Below are positions 17,476-25,349 of a stretch of DNA of 57,682 bases, piece by piece. The first letter of the stretch is position 1. Every line of letters begins with the position of its first letter. The position numbers and the translations under genes are program-made. This stretch comes from UBA1081 sp045639185. GTDB lineage: Bacteria; Bacillota; Clostridia; Oscillospirales; Acutalibacteraceae. The stretch spans positions 1 to 57,682 of the forward strand of contig JAZUCO010000122.1 of assembly GCA_045639185.1 (NCBI GenBank), written 5' to 3'. The notes under the pieces were generated by a model. The model saw only the letters and a list, made by a program, of their open reading frames with translations, was not told where the DNA came from and ran no database searches.

Positions 17476-18471
17476 GTGAAAATTATAGGACATAAAAATA
17501 AAAAATCGCTGATTTGTCAGGTCAGCGAAAACTTAAACAGTAAACTTGCCATCGGGCAAAGTAAACATTCACATAAAATAAACAAAATAAACTCAAAAGA
17601 TAAAATATACAGCTACGGAACATATAATGCATACTTACAGCAATGCATTCAGTTTGTAAAATGGTGTAAGGCTGAGCATAAATGTAAAACGCTCAATGAA
17701 TGCAGGATTTATATCGACGAGTATCTGCAAAAGAACATAGATGAAAAGAAATCTCCGTATACAATAAAACTTCAGGCTTCAGCATTAGCAAAACTGTACG
17801 GATGCTCAGCTTGCGATTTTATAAATACCCCGAAAAGACTGCGAAAAGATATAAAACGAAGCCGTGCTACACAAATCAAAGGTAACACCGAATTTGAAAA
17901 ATTTTGTATCTGTACAGGCTTACGAAGACGAGAAATAACTGCTTTACGTGGTTCAGCACTTATTGAAAAAGACGGTCAATATTACATACACATAAAGAAC
18001 GGCAAAGGCGGTCGAGAACGATATGCTGAGATTTGCGGTACAAAAGATGAAATCGCTTTTGTAGTTCAGAAAATGAAAAATGCCGAAGACAGTAAAGTCT
18101 TCAGCAAAATTCCCTATATCGATATACATGCTATGAGAGCAATTTATGCAAGCAGGATTTATAACAAGCATGCCCGACAAAAAAGCGAATACAAAAACGA
18201 ACGACTTATTATGTACCACAATCGGGTGATTAAAACATATTCTTCCAAAAATATTGACATCAAAAACAATCTCGAATATTACGACTATACCCCACAAACT
18301 GGTTATACCTTAAAACCGGGATATAAAGATGTCCGCACTGCCTATTATTGCAGACAAGATAAGAAACATATCTGCTATGACCGACTTGCACTATTAAAAT
18401 GCTCTCAGAACCTGGGGCATAACAGAGCCTGTGTAGTAGCAGACCATTACTTATGGGCAGATTTTATTTAA
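17476..18471 (+). CDS. Second tyrosine recombinase/integrase-like protein
   Basis: A diverged member of the tyrosine recombinase superfamily. Candidate catalytic residues are Arg150 (TGLRRREI), His218 and Arg221 (DIHAMRAI), His315 (LGHNRA) and nucleophile Tyr325 (DHYLW), in the right order and spacing. The N-terminal half has the helical core-binding pattern (YNAYLQQCIQFVKWC). The region 235-300 is longer than usual between the HxxR and the second His. Start is GTG 17476 after AAAGG. Beside a conventional integrase, it may resolve multimers, invert DNA or act on another site; the role is unknown. Confidence 0.75.
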   Translation: MKIIGHKNKKSLICQVSENLNSKLAIGQSKHSHKINKINSKDKIYSYGTYNAYLQQCIQFVKWCKAEHKCKTLNECRIYIDEYLQKNIDEKKSPYTIKLQASALAKLYGCSACDFINTPKRLRKDIKRSRATQIKGNTEFEKFCICTGLRRREITALRGSALIEKDGQYYIHIKNGKGGRERYAEICGTKDEIAFVVQKMKNAEDSKVFSKIPYIDIHAMRAIYASRIYNKHARQKSEYKNERLIMYHNRVIKTYSSKNIDIKNNLEYYDYTPQTGYTLKPGYKDVRTAYYCRQDKKHICYDRLALLKCSQNLGHNRACVVADHYLWADFI

Positions 18472-18513
18472 TACCATAGATATTAAAATGTTATATATTT
18501 TTTACATATATTA

Positions 18514-18542
18514 TTGATTTGTTTGGTTTGAAATTATATAAT
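18514..18542 (+). promoter_or_regulatory. Likely promoter for the DUF2971-LRR cargo pair
   Basis: TTGATT (18514-18519), 17-bp spacer, TATAAT (18537-18542), 33 nt before the DUF2971 start codon. Confidence 0.5.
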
Positions 18543-18575
18543 AAATATATAATTTTGACAATAAAGGTGAAAAAT

Positions 18576-19496
18576 ATGCCAAAAGTACAGCTAATATCCG
18601 CAAAAGAGTTATTTTCGTTCAATGATACAGATGAAATATTGAACTCTACTGCTGAAAAATGGAAAGGCTACGAATTTTATCATTATACAACAATAAATAG
18701 TTTGAAAAATATCTTAAAAAAAGATAAAAATGGGAACTGCTTTTTCTTTGTTCGTAACATTTCCGAGATGAACGACGTTGCCGAATCAGACTTACATCAG
18801 ACTGATGGTAATAAAATACATAGTTTCTGCACTTGTAATTCAAGACATGAAAAAATACCTCTTTGGTATTTATATTCCGGAATTTGTGGAAAAGGAGTAA
18901 GAATTAAATTTACTCCCGGCAATATGCTTAAATTCTTGAATAGTATTGATATAGTATATCCAGTGGTTAATGGTAAAGCTGACTATGATAATCCGCTGAC
19001 AAAGATAAACAATGATTTTGAATTATTGTGCGGATGGGTATATTACAAAGATGGTAATTGTGAAGTATTTTACCGTAACAAAAAATATATCATTCCGCCT
19101 GTTTCAGAGGATGTTTTAATATCGAATTTCTTTATTAAAGAATATCCCTGGGAATATGAACATGAATTCAGAATAATTATCAAAAACAATACAGACAAAA
19201 CATATGACAGAGTCGCAATTAAAATCCCTGAAAATGTTTTAAACAAATTCAAATTGATGACTGCGCCTGAAACAAAAACTATTGATAGCTTAAAAGAAGA
19301 ATTGATTAATTTAGGAATTAAAAAAGAGAACATTGAAAGAAGCAAACTGAACATAAATATGAGTTTATTGAAAAACAACAAGGCTGATATCGTAAACAAT
19401 ATTGACCTTTGGTACGATGATGAATGCGGTCATATATGTGAATATATTCATTCAATACAGAAATGTAGCAACAATCAGGAGATGAAGCAAAAATGA
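18576..19496 (+). CDS. DUF2971 family protein
   Basis: Recognised by the family pattern: FYHYTTINSLKNIL at the start, the NDVAES segment, an IPLWYLYSG core with Cys-rich SFCTCNS just before it, then YPWEYEHEFRIII. DUF2971 proteins are cytosolic, of unknown biochemical function, and are often found in accessory or defence-rich islands. The start is ATG 18576 with AAAGGTG upstream. Its last base overlaps the next gene (ATGA at 19493), so it is translationally coupled to the LRR-dockerin gene. Why a cytosolic DUF2971 protein is tied to an exported protein is unclear. Confidence 0.78.
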   Translation: MPKVQLISAKELFSFNDTDEILNSTAEKWKGYEFYHYTTINSLKNILKKDKNGNCFFFVRNISEMNDVAESDLHQTDGNKIHSFCTCNSRHEKIPLWYLYSGICGKGVRIKFTPGNMLKFLNSIDIVYPVVNGKADYDNPLTKINNDFELLCGWVYYKDGNCEVFYRNKKYIIPPVSEDVLISNFFIKEYPWEYEHEFRIIIKNNTDKTYDRVAIKIPENVLNKFKLMTAPETKTIDSLKEELINLGIKKENIERSKLNINMSLLKNNKADIVNNIDLWYDDECGHICEYIHSIQKCSNNQEMKQK

Positions 19497-22400
19497 AAAA
19501 TATCACAAAAAAATTATTTATTCTTACAGCTACAGTTATAATGCTGTGTATAATTTCAGTTGTCGCATCAGCTAAAACATACGGGGTTTTAACTTACAAA
19601 TCATATGGCAATGAAATAGTAATAACAGATTGTGAGAACTCAGCAACAGAAGTTGAAATACCTGTTAAAATTGATGGTATTCCCGTTACAGCAATTAGTG
19701 ATTTTGTTTTTTCCGGATGTACTCAACTTGAGAAGATTTCTATCGCTGACAACGTAACGAGCATAAGTAGTTATTCGGGAATAGAAATTACGGCATACTA
19801 TAAAAATGAGGATAATTGGATTGATGGAGTACTTTATGCAGGTAATCATTTGATTGCAGTAGACAAAAGCAAGATTAATGGTCGTGTAATATTAAAAGAT
19901 GGAACAAAAACTCTTATAGATAGAGCTTTTTCAGATTGCAATGGTTTAGAGTCAATAGTAATACCTGAGGGTGTTACAACTATACCATCTGAGTGCTTTT
20001 ATAGGTGTGAATTCTTGCAAACAATAATAATACCCGAATCGGTTACGGTTTGTAAACGTAACTCATTTTATTCTCTTAATGACGCAAACGGTAATAAGAG
20101 GGCCATATATTATTATGGAACAGAGAATCAGTGGAAGGAAATTGAGTGCAATACTACTGGATTAGGTTGTGCCCAAGTTTTTTATAACGTTGATGAAGAT
20201 TATTGCCTTGTAGATGAGGTTCTTTTTAATAAAAACGGAACGATGTTGATTGATTTTCGCCTCGGCGAAAATTTGTATGTTATTCCCGATTCAATTAAAA
20301 GCATTGAACAGAAGGCTTTTAAAGAGGCAAATCGACTTCATACAGTTATTCTTCCCGAGGGACTTAAAAATATCGGGGCAAGTGCTTTTAACGGTGCAAG
20401 CAATCTGACGAACATATATATTCCGGCTTCAGTTTCAACCATTGATACATACACTTTTTACGGTACAAATCTTACAGATGTATATTTCGGCGGAACTCAG
20501 GAACAGTGGAATGCAATCACCATCGGCAATAATAACACAAATCTTAAAAACGCAAATGTACATTATAACTCAGAATTGGTTATTGAAGACGGTGTTGTCT
20601 ATAATTCAGACAAAACAGTTCTGATTTGTTACGATAAAACCGACAAAATATTTATTGTACCTGCAACAGTAAAAACAATCGGAGCAAGGGCTTTTAATGA
20701 TGACAAAAATCTTCAGCAGATTGTTCTTCCTTCAGGACTTGAAGAAATAGCATACGGTGCATTCTATAACTGCAAATCACTCAGCGAAATTGTTATTCCC
20801 GGCAGTGTAACAATAATAGAAGATTCTGCATTTTACGGCTGTTCGGATTTGTATAAAATTGAACTTGGTGAAGGTATCACAACAATAAATAATTCTGTAT
20901 TTAAAAACTGTACAGCACTTACTGATATTGTATTTTCAGATTCTCTTGAAGTTATTTCATCAAATGCCTTCTATGGCTGTACGGCTATTGGAAATCTCAA
21001 ACTGCCTGAAAAGCTTAAAATTATTGGTGATGGTGCATTTGATGGTTGCACAGCTCTTGCTACACTAAATTTCCCTGAATCTCTGACATCAATAGGTGCT
21101 TCAGTTTTTGCAAATTGTACTGCACTTACATATATTTCACTTCCTGACAGTATTTCTTCGATGGGAAGTGCAGTATTTAAGAATTGCTTAAATCTTGAAA
21201 AAATCTGTCTCTCTGAAGGAAATCTTGCAAAGATTCCCGCAAATGCATTTAATGGTTGTGGAAAACTTACCGATATTTATGTTTCTTCAAACATAACAGA
21301 GTTTGGTGATTCTGTATTCCTTGGCTGTAATCAGCTTTCATACATTTATTTCGGAGGAACAGAAACACAGTGGGATAATATTTCAATTGTTTCATCAAAC
21401 TCAGTAATCTGGGCTGCAAATGTACAATTTAACCACAAGCACTCTTTTGATGAGTGGACAGTAGATATTCCCGCACAGCAGTGTATTGATGGTTATGAAA
21501 GCAGTATCTGTACTGTTTGTAACTACAAAGAAAGACGCATCATTCCTTGTACACACAACATGATTCAGATTGATGCTCAAATTCCTACGTGTGCCGAAAT
21601 AGGTTGGAATGATTATGAGATGTGCAAAGATTGTGATTATACAACTTATATAGTAATCCCTGCAACAGGCAATCATGACTACATAAGCGTAATCACGACC
21701 CCTGCAACATGTAAGCAGGCAGGCGTAAGAACATATACATGTACAGTTTGCAGTGATTCATACACAGAGCCTGTTGAAATAGATTCAACAAACCATGTCG
21801 GCGGAACAGAAATCCGTGGTGCATATGCAGAAGACTGCGGAAACAACGGCTACACAGGTGATATATACTGCCTCGGCTGTGATACAAAGCTTGCAGACGG
21901 CACATCAATCCCCGCAACAGGTAATCATGACTATACAAGTGCAATCACAACCCCTGCGACATGTAATCAGGCGGGTGTGAGAACATACACATGTACAGTT
22001 TGCAGTGATTCATACACAGAGCCTGTTGAAATAGATTCAACAAACCATGTCGGCGGAACTGAAATCCGCGATGCGGTGACCGGCAACTGCGGAAACCGCG
22101 GATATACAGGTGACACATACTGTCTTGGTTGTAATAAAAAAGTTTCAGACGGTTCTGTTGTTCCTGCAACCGGTAAACATAATTATACAAGCGCTGTCAC
22201 AACAGTGGCAACCTGCAAAACAACAGGTATAAGAACATGTACCTGTACTGTTTGCAAAGACACCTACACTGAAACTATTGCAAAAGACAATAAAAATCAT
22301 GCAGGCGGAACTGAAATCCGAAATAAAAAATCTGCAACGTGCACATCAGAAGGTCATACCGGTGATACTTATTGTGTAGGCTGCAATACAAAGATAGCAA

Positions 22401-22750
22401 ACGACTCTGTTATTGCGGCAACAGGTCACTCCAAAGGTGATTGGGAAGTTGTAACAGAGGCTCAGATTGGTGCAGAAGGCAAAGAAGTACAGAAGTGTCT
22501 TGTTTGCGGCGAAGTTGTTGCAGAAAGAGTGATTCCTGCAATACCCGAAGTTACATATACTGTCGGCGATGCAAACGGTGACGGCAGAGTCAATGCCATT
22601 GACGCACGAATTATTTTGAGAATTTCTGCTCAGCTTGACAGTATGGAAAACTACAATCAGCCTATTGCTGTGTTTGACCTGACAGGTGATGGCAAAGTCA
22701 ATGCAATTGATGCGAGAAAGGCTCTCCGCATAGGCGCTCAGCTCGAATAA
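19493..22750 (+). CDS. Secreted LRR_5/BspA protein with Cys-rich tandem repeats and C-terminal dockerin (element cargo)
   Basis: Signal peptide about 1-27. LRR_5 repeats (about 30-640; patterns such as IGDGAFDGCTAL). Then three near-identical 84-residue modules (about 723-975), each with CxxC pairs (TCTVC, CLGC) and NHVGGTEIR. A dockerin follows (1023-1085) with DANGDGRVNAIDA and DLTGDGKVNAIDA calcium loops. The architecture parallels the chromosomal LRR-dockerin protein at 10087 but adds the Cys-rich block. As cargo of a mobile element it would give the host a new cohesin-attachable surface protein. It starts on the stop codon of the DUF2971 gene (ATGA). Confidence 0.92.
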   Translation: MKNITKKLFILTATVIMLCIISVVASAKTYGVLTYKSYGNEIVITDCENSATEVEIPVKIDGIPVTAISDFVFSGCTQLEKISIADNVTSISSYSGIEITAYYKNEDNWIDGVLYAGNHLIAVDKSKINGRVILKDGTKTLIDRAFSDCNGLESIVIPEGVTTIPSECFYRCEFLQTIIIPESVTVCKRNSFYSLNDANGNKRAIYYYGTENQWKEIECNTTGLGCAQVFYNVDEDYCLVDEVLFNKNGTMLIDFRLGENLYVIPDSIKSIEQKAFKEANRLHTVILPEGLKNIGASAFNGASNLTNIYIPASVSTIDTYTFYGTNLTDVYFGGTQEQWNAITIGNNNTNLKNANVHYNSELVIEDGVVYNSDKTVLICYDKTDKIFIVPATVKTIGARAFNDDKNLQQIVLPSGLEEIAYGAFYNCKSLSEIVIPGSVTIIEDSAFYGCSDLYKIELGEGITTINNSVFKNCTALTDIVFSDSLEVISSNAFYGCTAIGNLKLPEKLKIIGDGAFDGCTALATLNFPESLTSIGASVFANCTALTYISLPDSISSMGSAVFKNCLNLEKICLSEGNLAKIPANAFNGCGKLTDIYVSSNITEFGDSVFLGCNQLSYIYFGGTETQWDNISIVSSNSVIWAANVQFNHKHSFDEWTVDIPAQQCIDGYESSICTVCNYKERRIIPCTHNMIQIDAQIPTCAEIGWNDYEMCKDCDYTTYIVIPATGNHDYISVITTPATCKQAGVRTYTCTVCSDSYTEPVEIDSTNHVGGTEIRGAYAEDCGNNGYTGDIYCLGCDTKLADGTSIPATGNHDYTSAITTPATCNQAGVRTYTCTVCSDSYTEPVEIDSTNHVGGTEIRDAVTGNCGNRGYTGDTYCLGCNKKVSDGSVVPATGKHNYTSAVTTVATCKTTGIRTCTCTVCKDTYTETIAKDNKNHAGGTEIRNKKSATCTSEGHTGDTYCVGCNTKIANDSVIAATGHSKGDWEVVTEAQIGAEGKEVQKCLVCGEVVAERVIPAIPEVTYTVGDANGDGRVNAIDARIILRISAQLDSMENYNQPIAVFDLTGDGKVNAIDARKALRIGAQLE
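21662..22417 (+). repeat. Three tandem 252-bp in-frame repeats
   Basis: Units begin at 21662, 21914, 22166, and a partial fourth begins at 22418, each exactly 252 bp apart. Units 1 and 2 share long identical DNA stretches (for example the block through CAAACCATGTCGGCGGAAC); unit 3 is diverged. This implies recent duplication or gene conversion of the first two. Confidence 0.9.
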
Positions 22751-22794
22751 AAAAACAGATTATTATCTTTCAAACAACTCATAATTAATATAAC

Positions 22795-22836
22795 AAGCGA
22801 AGTTTTGGAGTAATTCAAGACTTCGCTTAATTTTTT
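22795..22836 (+). terminator. Intrinsic terminator after the LRR-dockerin gene
   Basis: AAGCGAAGT (22795-22803) pairs with ACTTCGCTT (22820-22828), followed by AATTTTTT. Confidence 0.75.
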
Positions 22837-22854
22837 ATTTAAGGAGTAAACACA

Positions 22855-23109
22855 ATGGACAAAACAATCAGACGCATCAAACTTTCAACCGAAAAAGACG
22901 AAAATGGTTCATTCTATTCAATCATCTTTGAAAATCATCACGCTCTTGTGAGATTCCACGATGGACGCAACGGAACTCAGAGGTATATTCATCAGAGCTA
23001 TCCTATGGGTATTGAAAATCTTGCAGAGATTTTTGAAGCTATCGAGGACTTCGAAGCACTTGATTGCTACTTTTATGATGATGAGGAGGAAGAGTGTGAT
23101 GAGGAATAA
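22855..23109 (+). CDS. Small acidic hypothetical protein
   Basis: 84 residues with AAGGAGT upstream and a strongly acidic tail (YDDEEEECDEE). The body (RRIKLSTEKDENGSFYSIIF, then YIHQSYPMGIENLAEIFEAI) predicts a beta hairpin plus a helix. No family is recognised with confidence. Its end overlaps the start of the DUF6809 gene by 11 nt, making a three-gene operon of small accessory proteins upstream of the RepL-like gene. Confidence 0.7.
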   Translation: MDKTIRRIKLSTEKDENGSFYSIIFENHHALVRFHDGRNGTQRYIHQSYPMGIENLAEIFEAIEDFEALDCYFYDDEEEECDEE

Positions 23110-23389
23110 TTTCATAGAAGAGCTTTTTCATGGAAACATAGCCCCTTGCAATGATTCAATTAACAAAGACAAAGACTTCAAGAAAGTCTGGGACAGATTA
23201 TCTGTGGCAGAAGAAATACTCTCTCATCAGCTTGATGGTGATGAAAAGAAACTGTTTAATAATTATGTCCAAGACTACGGTCTTGCTTTTTCAATGAATG
23301 AATCGGCTGCATTCATAAGGGGATTCCGTATCGGTGCAAGAATCATTTTTGATGCATTCGATAATCCCGATGATTTGATGTTCATTTAA
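23099..23389 (+). CDS. DUF6809 family protein
   Basis: 96 residues. MRNNFIEELFHGNIAPCNDS at the start and FIRGFRIGARIIFDAF near the end are the hallmarks of DUF6809, a helical family common on clostridial mobile elements. Function unknown. The start is ATG 23099, preceded by GAGGAGGAAG inside the end of the previous gene; the longer frame to 22961 runs antiparallel to no signal and overlaps the upstream gene entirely, so it is rejected. Confidence 0.8.
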   Translation: MRNNFIEELFHGNIAPCNDSINKDKDFKKVWDRLSVAEEILSHQLDGDEKKLFNNYVQDYGLAFSMNESAAFIRGFRIGARIIFDAFDNPDDLMFI

Positions 23390-23401
23390 GGAGGAACGAA
23401 C

Positions 23402-23659
23402 ATGAAGACTAAAATAGTTGATATTCAGGAATTTAACACTTCATTGGGATTGCTCAGATTTGAAACACGTATAGCTGAGGAAAACAATTTCCGTTCTGTT
23501 GTTGATAATAAGGTTATTTTCAATGGCACAGAATTTTTCAATTTAAAAGCACTTGAGGATAACCTCGACTGTAATGAATATAATTTATTGAGAAGCGAAG
23601 TGTATGACTTAAATGCAGTGCTTGGATTTTGCAAACAGGCACTACCAAGGTCATTATAA
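23402..23659 (+). CDS. Small hypothetical protein of the element
   Basis: 85 residues with a strong AAGGAGG site, 12 nt after the DUF6809 stop. It contains predicted beta strands (GLLRFETRIAEE, NKVIFNGTEFF) and a C-terminal helix (LLRSEVYDLNAVLGFCKQAL). No family recognised; its place in the operon suggests a regulatory or accessory role in element biology. Confidence 0.6.
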   Translation: MKTKIVDIQEFNTSLGLLRFETRIAEENNFRSVVDNKVIFNGTEFFNLKALEDNLDCNEYNLLRSEVYDLNAVLGFCKQALPRSL

Positions 23660-23664
23660 TTTTC

Positions 23665-23694
23665 AAGACGGCATCAATATGATGTCGTCTTTTT
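23665..23694 (+). terminator. Intrinsic terminator
   Basis: AAGACGGCATC (23665-23675), 5-base loop, GATGTCGTCTT (23681-23691) with one wobble pair, then T residues. It closes the three-gene small-protein operon. Confidence 0.8.
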
Positions 23695-24034
23695 CCTTTA
23701 AAAGATAAAACATTCTGTTTTGAACAGCAATGATTCATCAGCCCAAAATCACATTTCTCATTCAACAGCAAAAAACGACTGCGTCTGCAGTCGTAAAAAT
23801 ATAAAATTTTCTTTCTTTTTTTATATGACAGGGCATTTTATGTTTTTGCCCTGTCATAATTATTTTGTTATGAAAGAGATGGTTTTCATAAAGAAAACCG
23901 GACACAAGAAATACAGTACAGAGTAAAAAATGAGAAATGGCTATATATAAAGCTTTTTCAAGGTTTAAAAACCGTCATTTTCATAATCTGTGCTGGTATT
24001 TTTCATAATAAATTAATTCCAAAGGAGAAATATA
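23695..24034. other. Structured non-coding region before the RepL-like gene (candidate origin/control region)
   Basis: Two perfect hairpins, ACGACTGC-GTCT-GCAGTCGT (23775-23794) and ATGACAGGGCA-11-TGCCCTGTCAT (23825-23857), lie upstream of the 18-mer at 23933-23950 (AGAAATGGCTATATATAA). That 18-mer recurs exactly at 25177-25194, beyond the initiator gene. Clustered hairpins and a repeat near an initiator gene would fit an origin or copy control. This is inference. The 68-aa reading frame here is not credible. Confidence 0.4.
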
Positions 24035-24802
24035 ATGAACAAAGATATTACTGCTATATGTGTTACTAAACATGATATTGCTTATGACGAAGAAACCGGA
24101 GAGGTTTTTTCCGTGGAAACAAAATATTCCAGATTTGATGTGAACTGGGTAAAGGTATGGATTGAACCGCTGTTTGAAACTCTTAAACAACTTAGCCCAT
24201 CTCAATTGCGGGTCGCATGTTTTGTTCTCAGCAATACACGTCAGAAATCGAATATGTTTTTTTATTCAGCAAGAGCGATATCAGCCCACCTGGAAGTGAG
24301 CGAGGATGTTGTTAATGAAGCATTAAGAATTCTCATAAAAAATGATTTCATAAGGAAAATTGATATTTCGAGATATATGTTAAACCCTAAACTCGTATAT
24401 TACGGTAAAGACAATAAGGAGTTAGCAAGAAATTTCTATAAAATAAAAAATACATACGGAAAGAAAGTGACTTATCCGAATAATGAATGGCACAAGATAT
24501 GGATAAAAAACTTCTTCCCCAAAATGCAGAATCTTTCAGGGAAAAATCTGCTTGTAGTGTTATGTCTGCTGAGAAATGCAAATGACAGGAATGAAGTCAG
24601 AATTACTCAAAATGAAATTGCAGAGGAAACTAAACTTTGTATTCAGACTGTTAACCGTACTATGCAGAAATTGTTTGAAAATAAACTCTTCGTAAAACGT
24701 GAAGGATATATACTTATTGACCCGAACAGCATAGCAAGAGTGAAATTAGATGCCAGAATATACATTAAAGCGGATTTTGAAGATAATAAACGATATCTTT
24801 AA
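24035..24802 (+). CDS. RepL-like winged-helix initiator/regulator with duplicated domain
   Basis: 255 residues built from two copies of the same unit. Half 1 (about 36-128: NWVKVWIEPLFETLKQLS ... VACFVLSNT ... AISAHLEVSEDVVNEALRIL ... YMLNPKLVYYGKD) and half 2 (about 148-240: EWHKIWIKNFFPKMQNLS ... VVLCLLRNA ... EIAEETKLCIQTVNRTMQKL ... YILIDPNSIARVK) align across their length. Each has a winged helix-turn-helix and the hINPxxI-like segment of Firmicute plasmid RepL replication proteins. It may start autonomous replication of the excised element or act as a repressor. The ATG follows AAAGGAG. Confidence 0.65.
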   Translation: MNKDITAICVTKHDIAYDEETGEVFSVETKYSRFDVNWVKVWIEPLFETLKQLSPSQLRVACFVLSNTRQKSNMFFYSARAISAHLEVSEDVVNEALRILIKNDFIRKIDISRYMLNPKLVYYGKDNKELARNFYKIKNTYGKKVTYPNNEWHKIWIKNFFPKMQNLSGKNLLVVLCLLRNANDRNEVRITQNEIAEETKLCIQTVNRTMQKLFENKLFVKREGYILIDPNSIARVKLDARIYIKADFEDNKRYL

Positions 24803-24872
24803 AACAGACTGTTATAATTAATTATGACATGCAACAACGTTTTATTCATTCAATATTTGTTTTTTGCCGGCA

Positions 24873-24912
24873 AAGTAGCCCTCTTAATTAAAAAGAGGGC
24901 TACTTTCTTTTT
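24873..24912 (+). terminator. Intrinsic terminator after the RepL-like gene
   Basis: AAGTAGCCCTCTT (24873-24885) and AAGAGGGCTACTT (24893-24905), a perfect 13-bp stem, then a T-rich tail. Confidence 0.85.
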
Positions 24913-25026
24913 ATCATCATATGCTGACGAGCATAATTATTACATCGCTTCAAGATAATATGGATTCTCCATCATGTATCCGTTTTTTGTTGTTTTGTTT
25001 TACGGATGCGACCTATCACATTGCAG

Positions 25027-25061
25027 AACCAGCCCTATAGAAAAGGGCTGGTTTTGCTTTT
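25027..25061 (+). terminator. Second terminator-like hairpin near the right end
   Basis: AACCAGCCCT (25027-25036) and AGGGCTGGTT (25044-25053), then TTGCTTTT. No gene is immediately upstream; it may insulate the element end. Confidence 0.65.
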
Positions 25062-25093
25062 AAATATTTCGGAGATACAACAATTTTCATCAG

Positions 25094-25112
25094 CATCTAA
25101 CGGGCATCTAAC
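25094..25112. promoter_or_regulatory. Putative right integrase arm-type sites
   Basis: CATCTAAC twice (25094-25101 and 25105-25112), matching the doublet in the integrase 3' end at the left, about 140 bp from the right core site. Confidence 0.55.
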
Positions 25113-25176
25113 TTTTTTGCCGTTTCATCTACCAAAAAATCGTAAAATGCAACTGATTGCAAAAATTTAATTTTAA

Positions 25177-25194
25177 AGAAATGGCTATATATAA
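25177..25194. repeat. 18-bp repeat, second copy
   Basis: AGAAATGGCTATATATAA, identical to 23933-23950; together the two copies bracket the RepL-like gene. Confidence 0.6.
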
Positions 25195-25251
25195 CCATTT
25201 AGAAAACATGCATATTCAGGATTAAAACACTTTAAAAAGACTGCACCAATC

Positions 25252-25297
25252 TTCGGGACCAAGAGGCCATGGGTTCGAATCCCGTTACTCCGACCAC
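25252..25297 (+). repeat. Right attachment site (tRNA-Pro 3' end copy)
   Basis: Exact 46-bp copy of 15324-15369. It lacks the 5' half of a tRNA, so it is not a second gene. Confidence 0.9.
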
Positions 25298-25340
25298 GAA
25301 AAAGACCACATTTGCCTACCGGACAAATGTGGTCTTTTTC
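25298..25340 (+). terminator. Terminator following the right attachment site
   Basis: Perfect 17-bp stem GAAAAAGACCACATTTG / CAAATGTGGTCTTTTTC with a 9-base loop. It starts immediately after the attachment repeat, as expected for the terminator that followed tRNA-Pro before the 10-kb element inserted. Confidence 0.85.
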
Positions 25341-25349
25341 GAACTAAGT

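Larger units (their letters stand above)
15324..25297. mobile_element. Integrative element in tRNA-Pro (about 10 kb)
   Basis: Bounded by a 46-bp exact direct repeat of the tRNA-Pro 3' half. Contents in order: tyrosine integrase reading away from the tRNA boundary with its 3' end 63 bp from the repeat, excisionase, a small ORF plus second tyrosine recombinase, a DUF2971 and LRR-dockerin cargo pair, three small genes including DUF6809, and a RepL-like initiator. No relaxase, type IV secretion, capsid or portal genes are seen. It is therefore best described as a small, possibly mobilisable or satellite integrative element, not a full ICE or prophage. Codon use in 17.4-19.5 kb is more AT-rich than in the flanks. 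Confidence 0.85.

Noticed and set aside
21662..22417. CRISPR-like regular repeats
   Set aside because: The 252-bp period is in frame inside a large coding sequence and the repeat-to-spacer pattern is absent; no cas genes in the window.
25252..25297. Second tRNA-Pro gene
   Set aside because: Only the 3' half is present; no D arm or 5' acceptor strand upstream. It is an attachment site copy.
15324..25297. Prophage or full conjugative element
   Set aside because: No capsid, portal, terminase, relaxase, coupling protein or type IV secretion genes; only recombinases, a RepL-like protein, small proteins and cargo.
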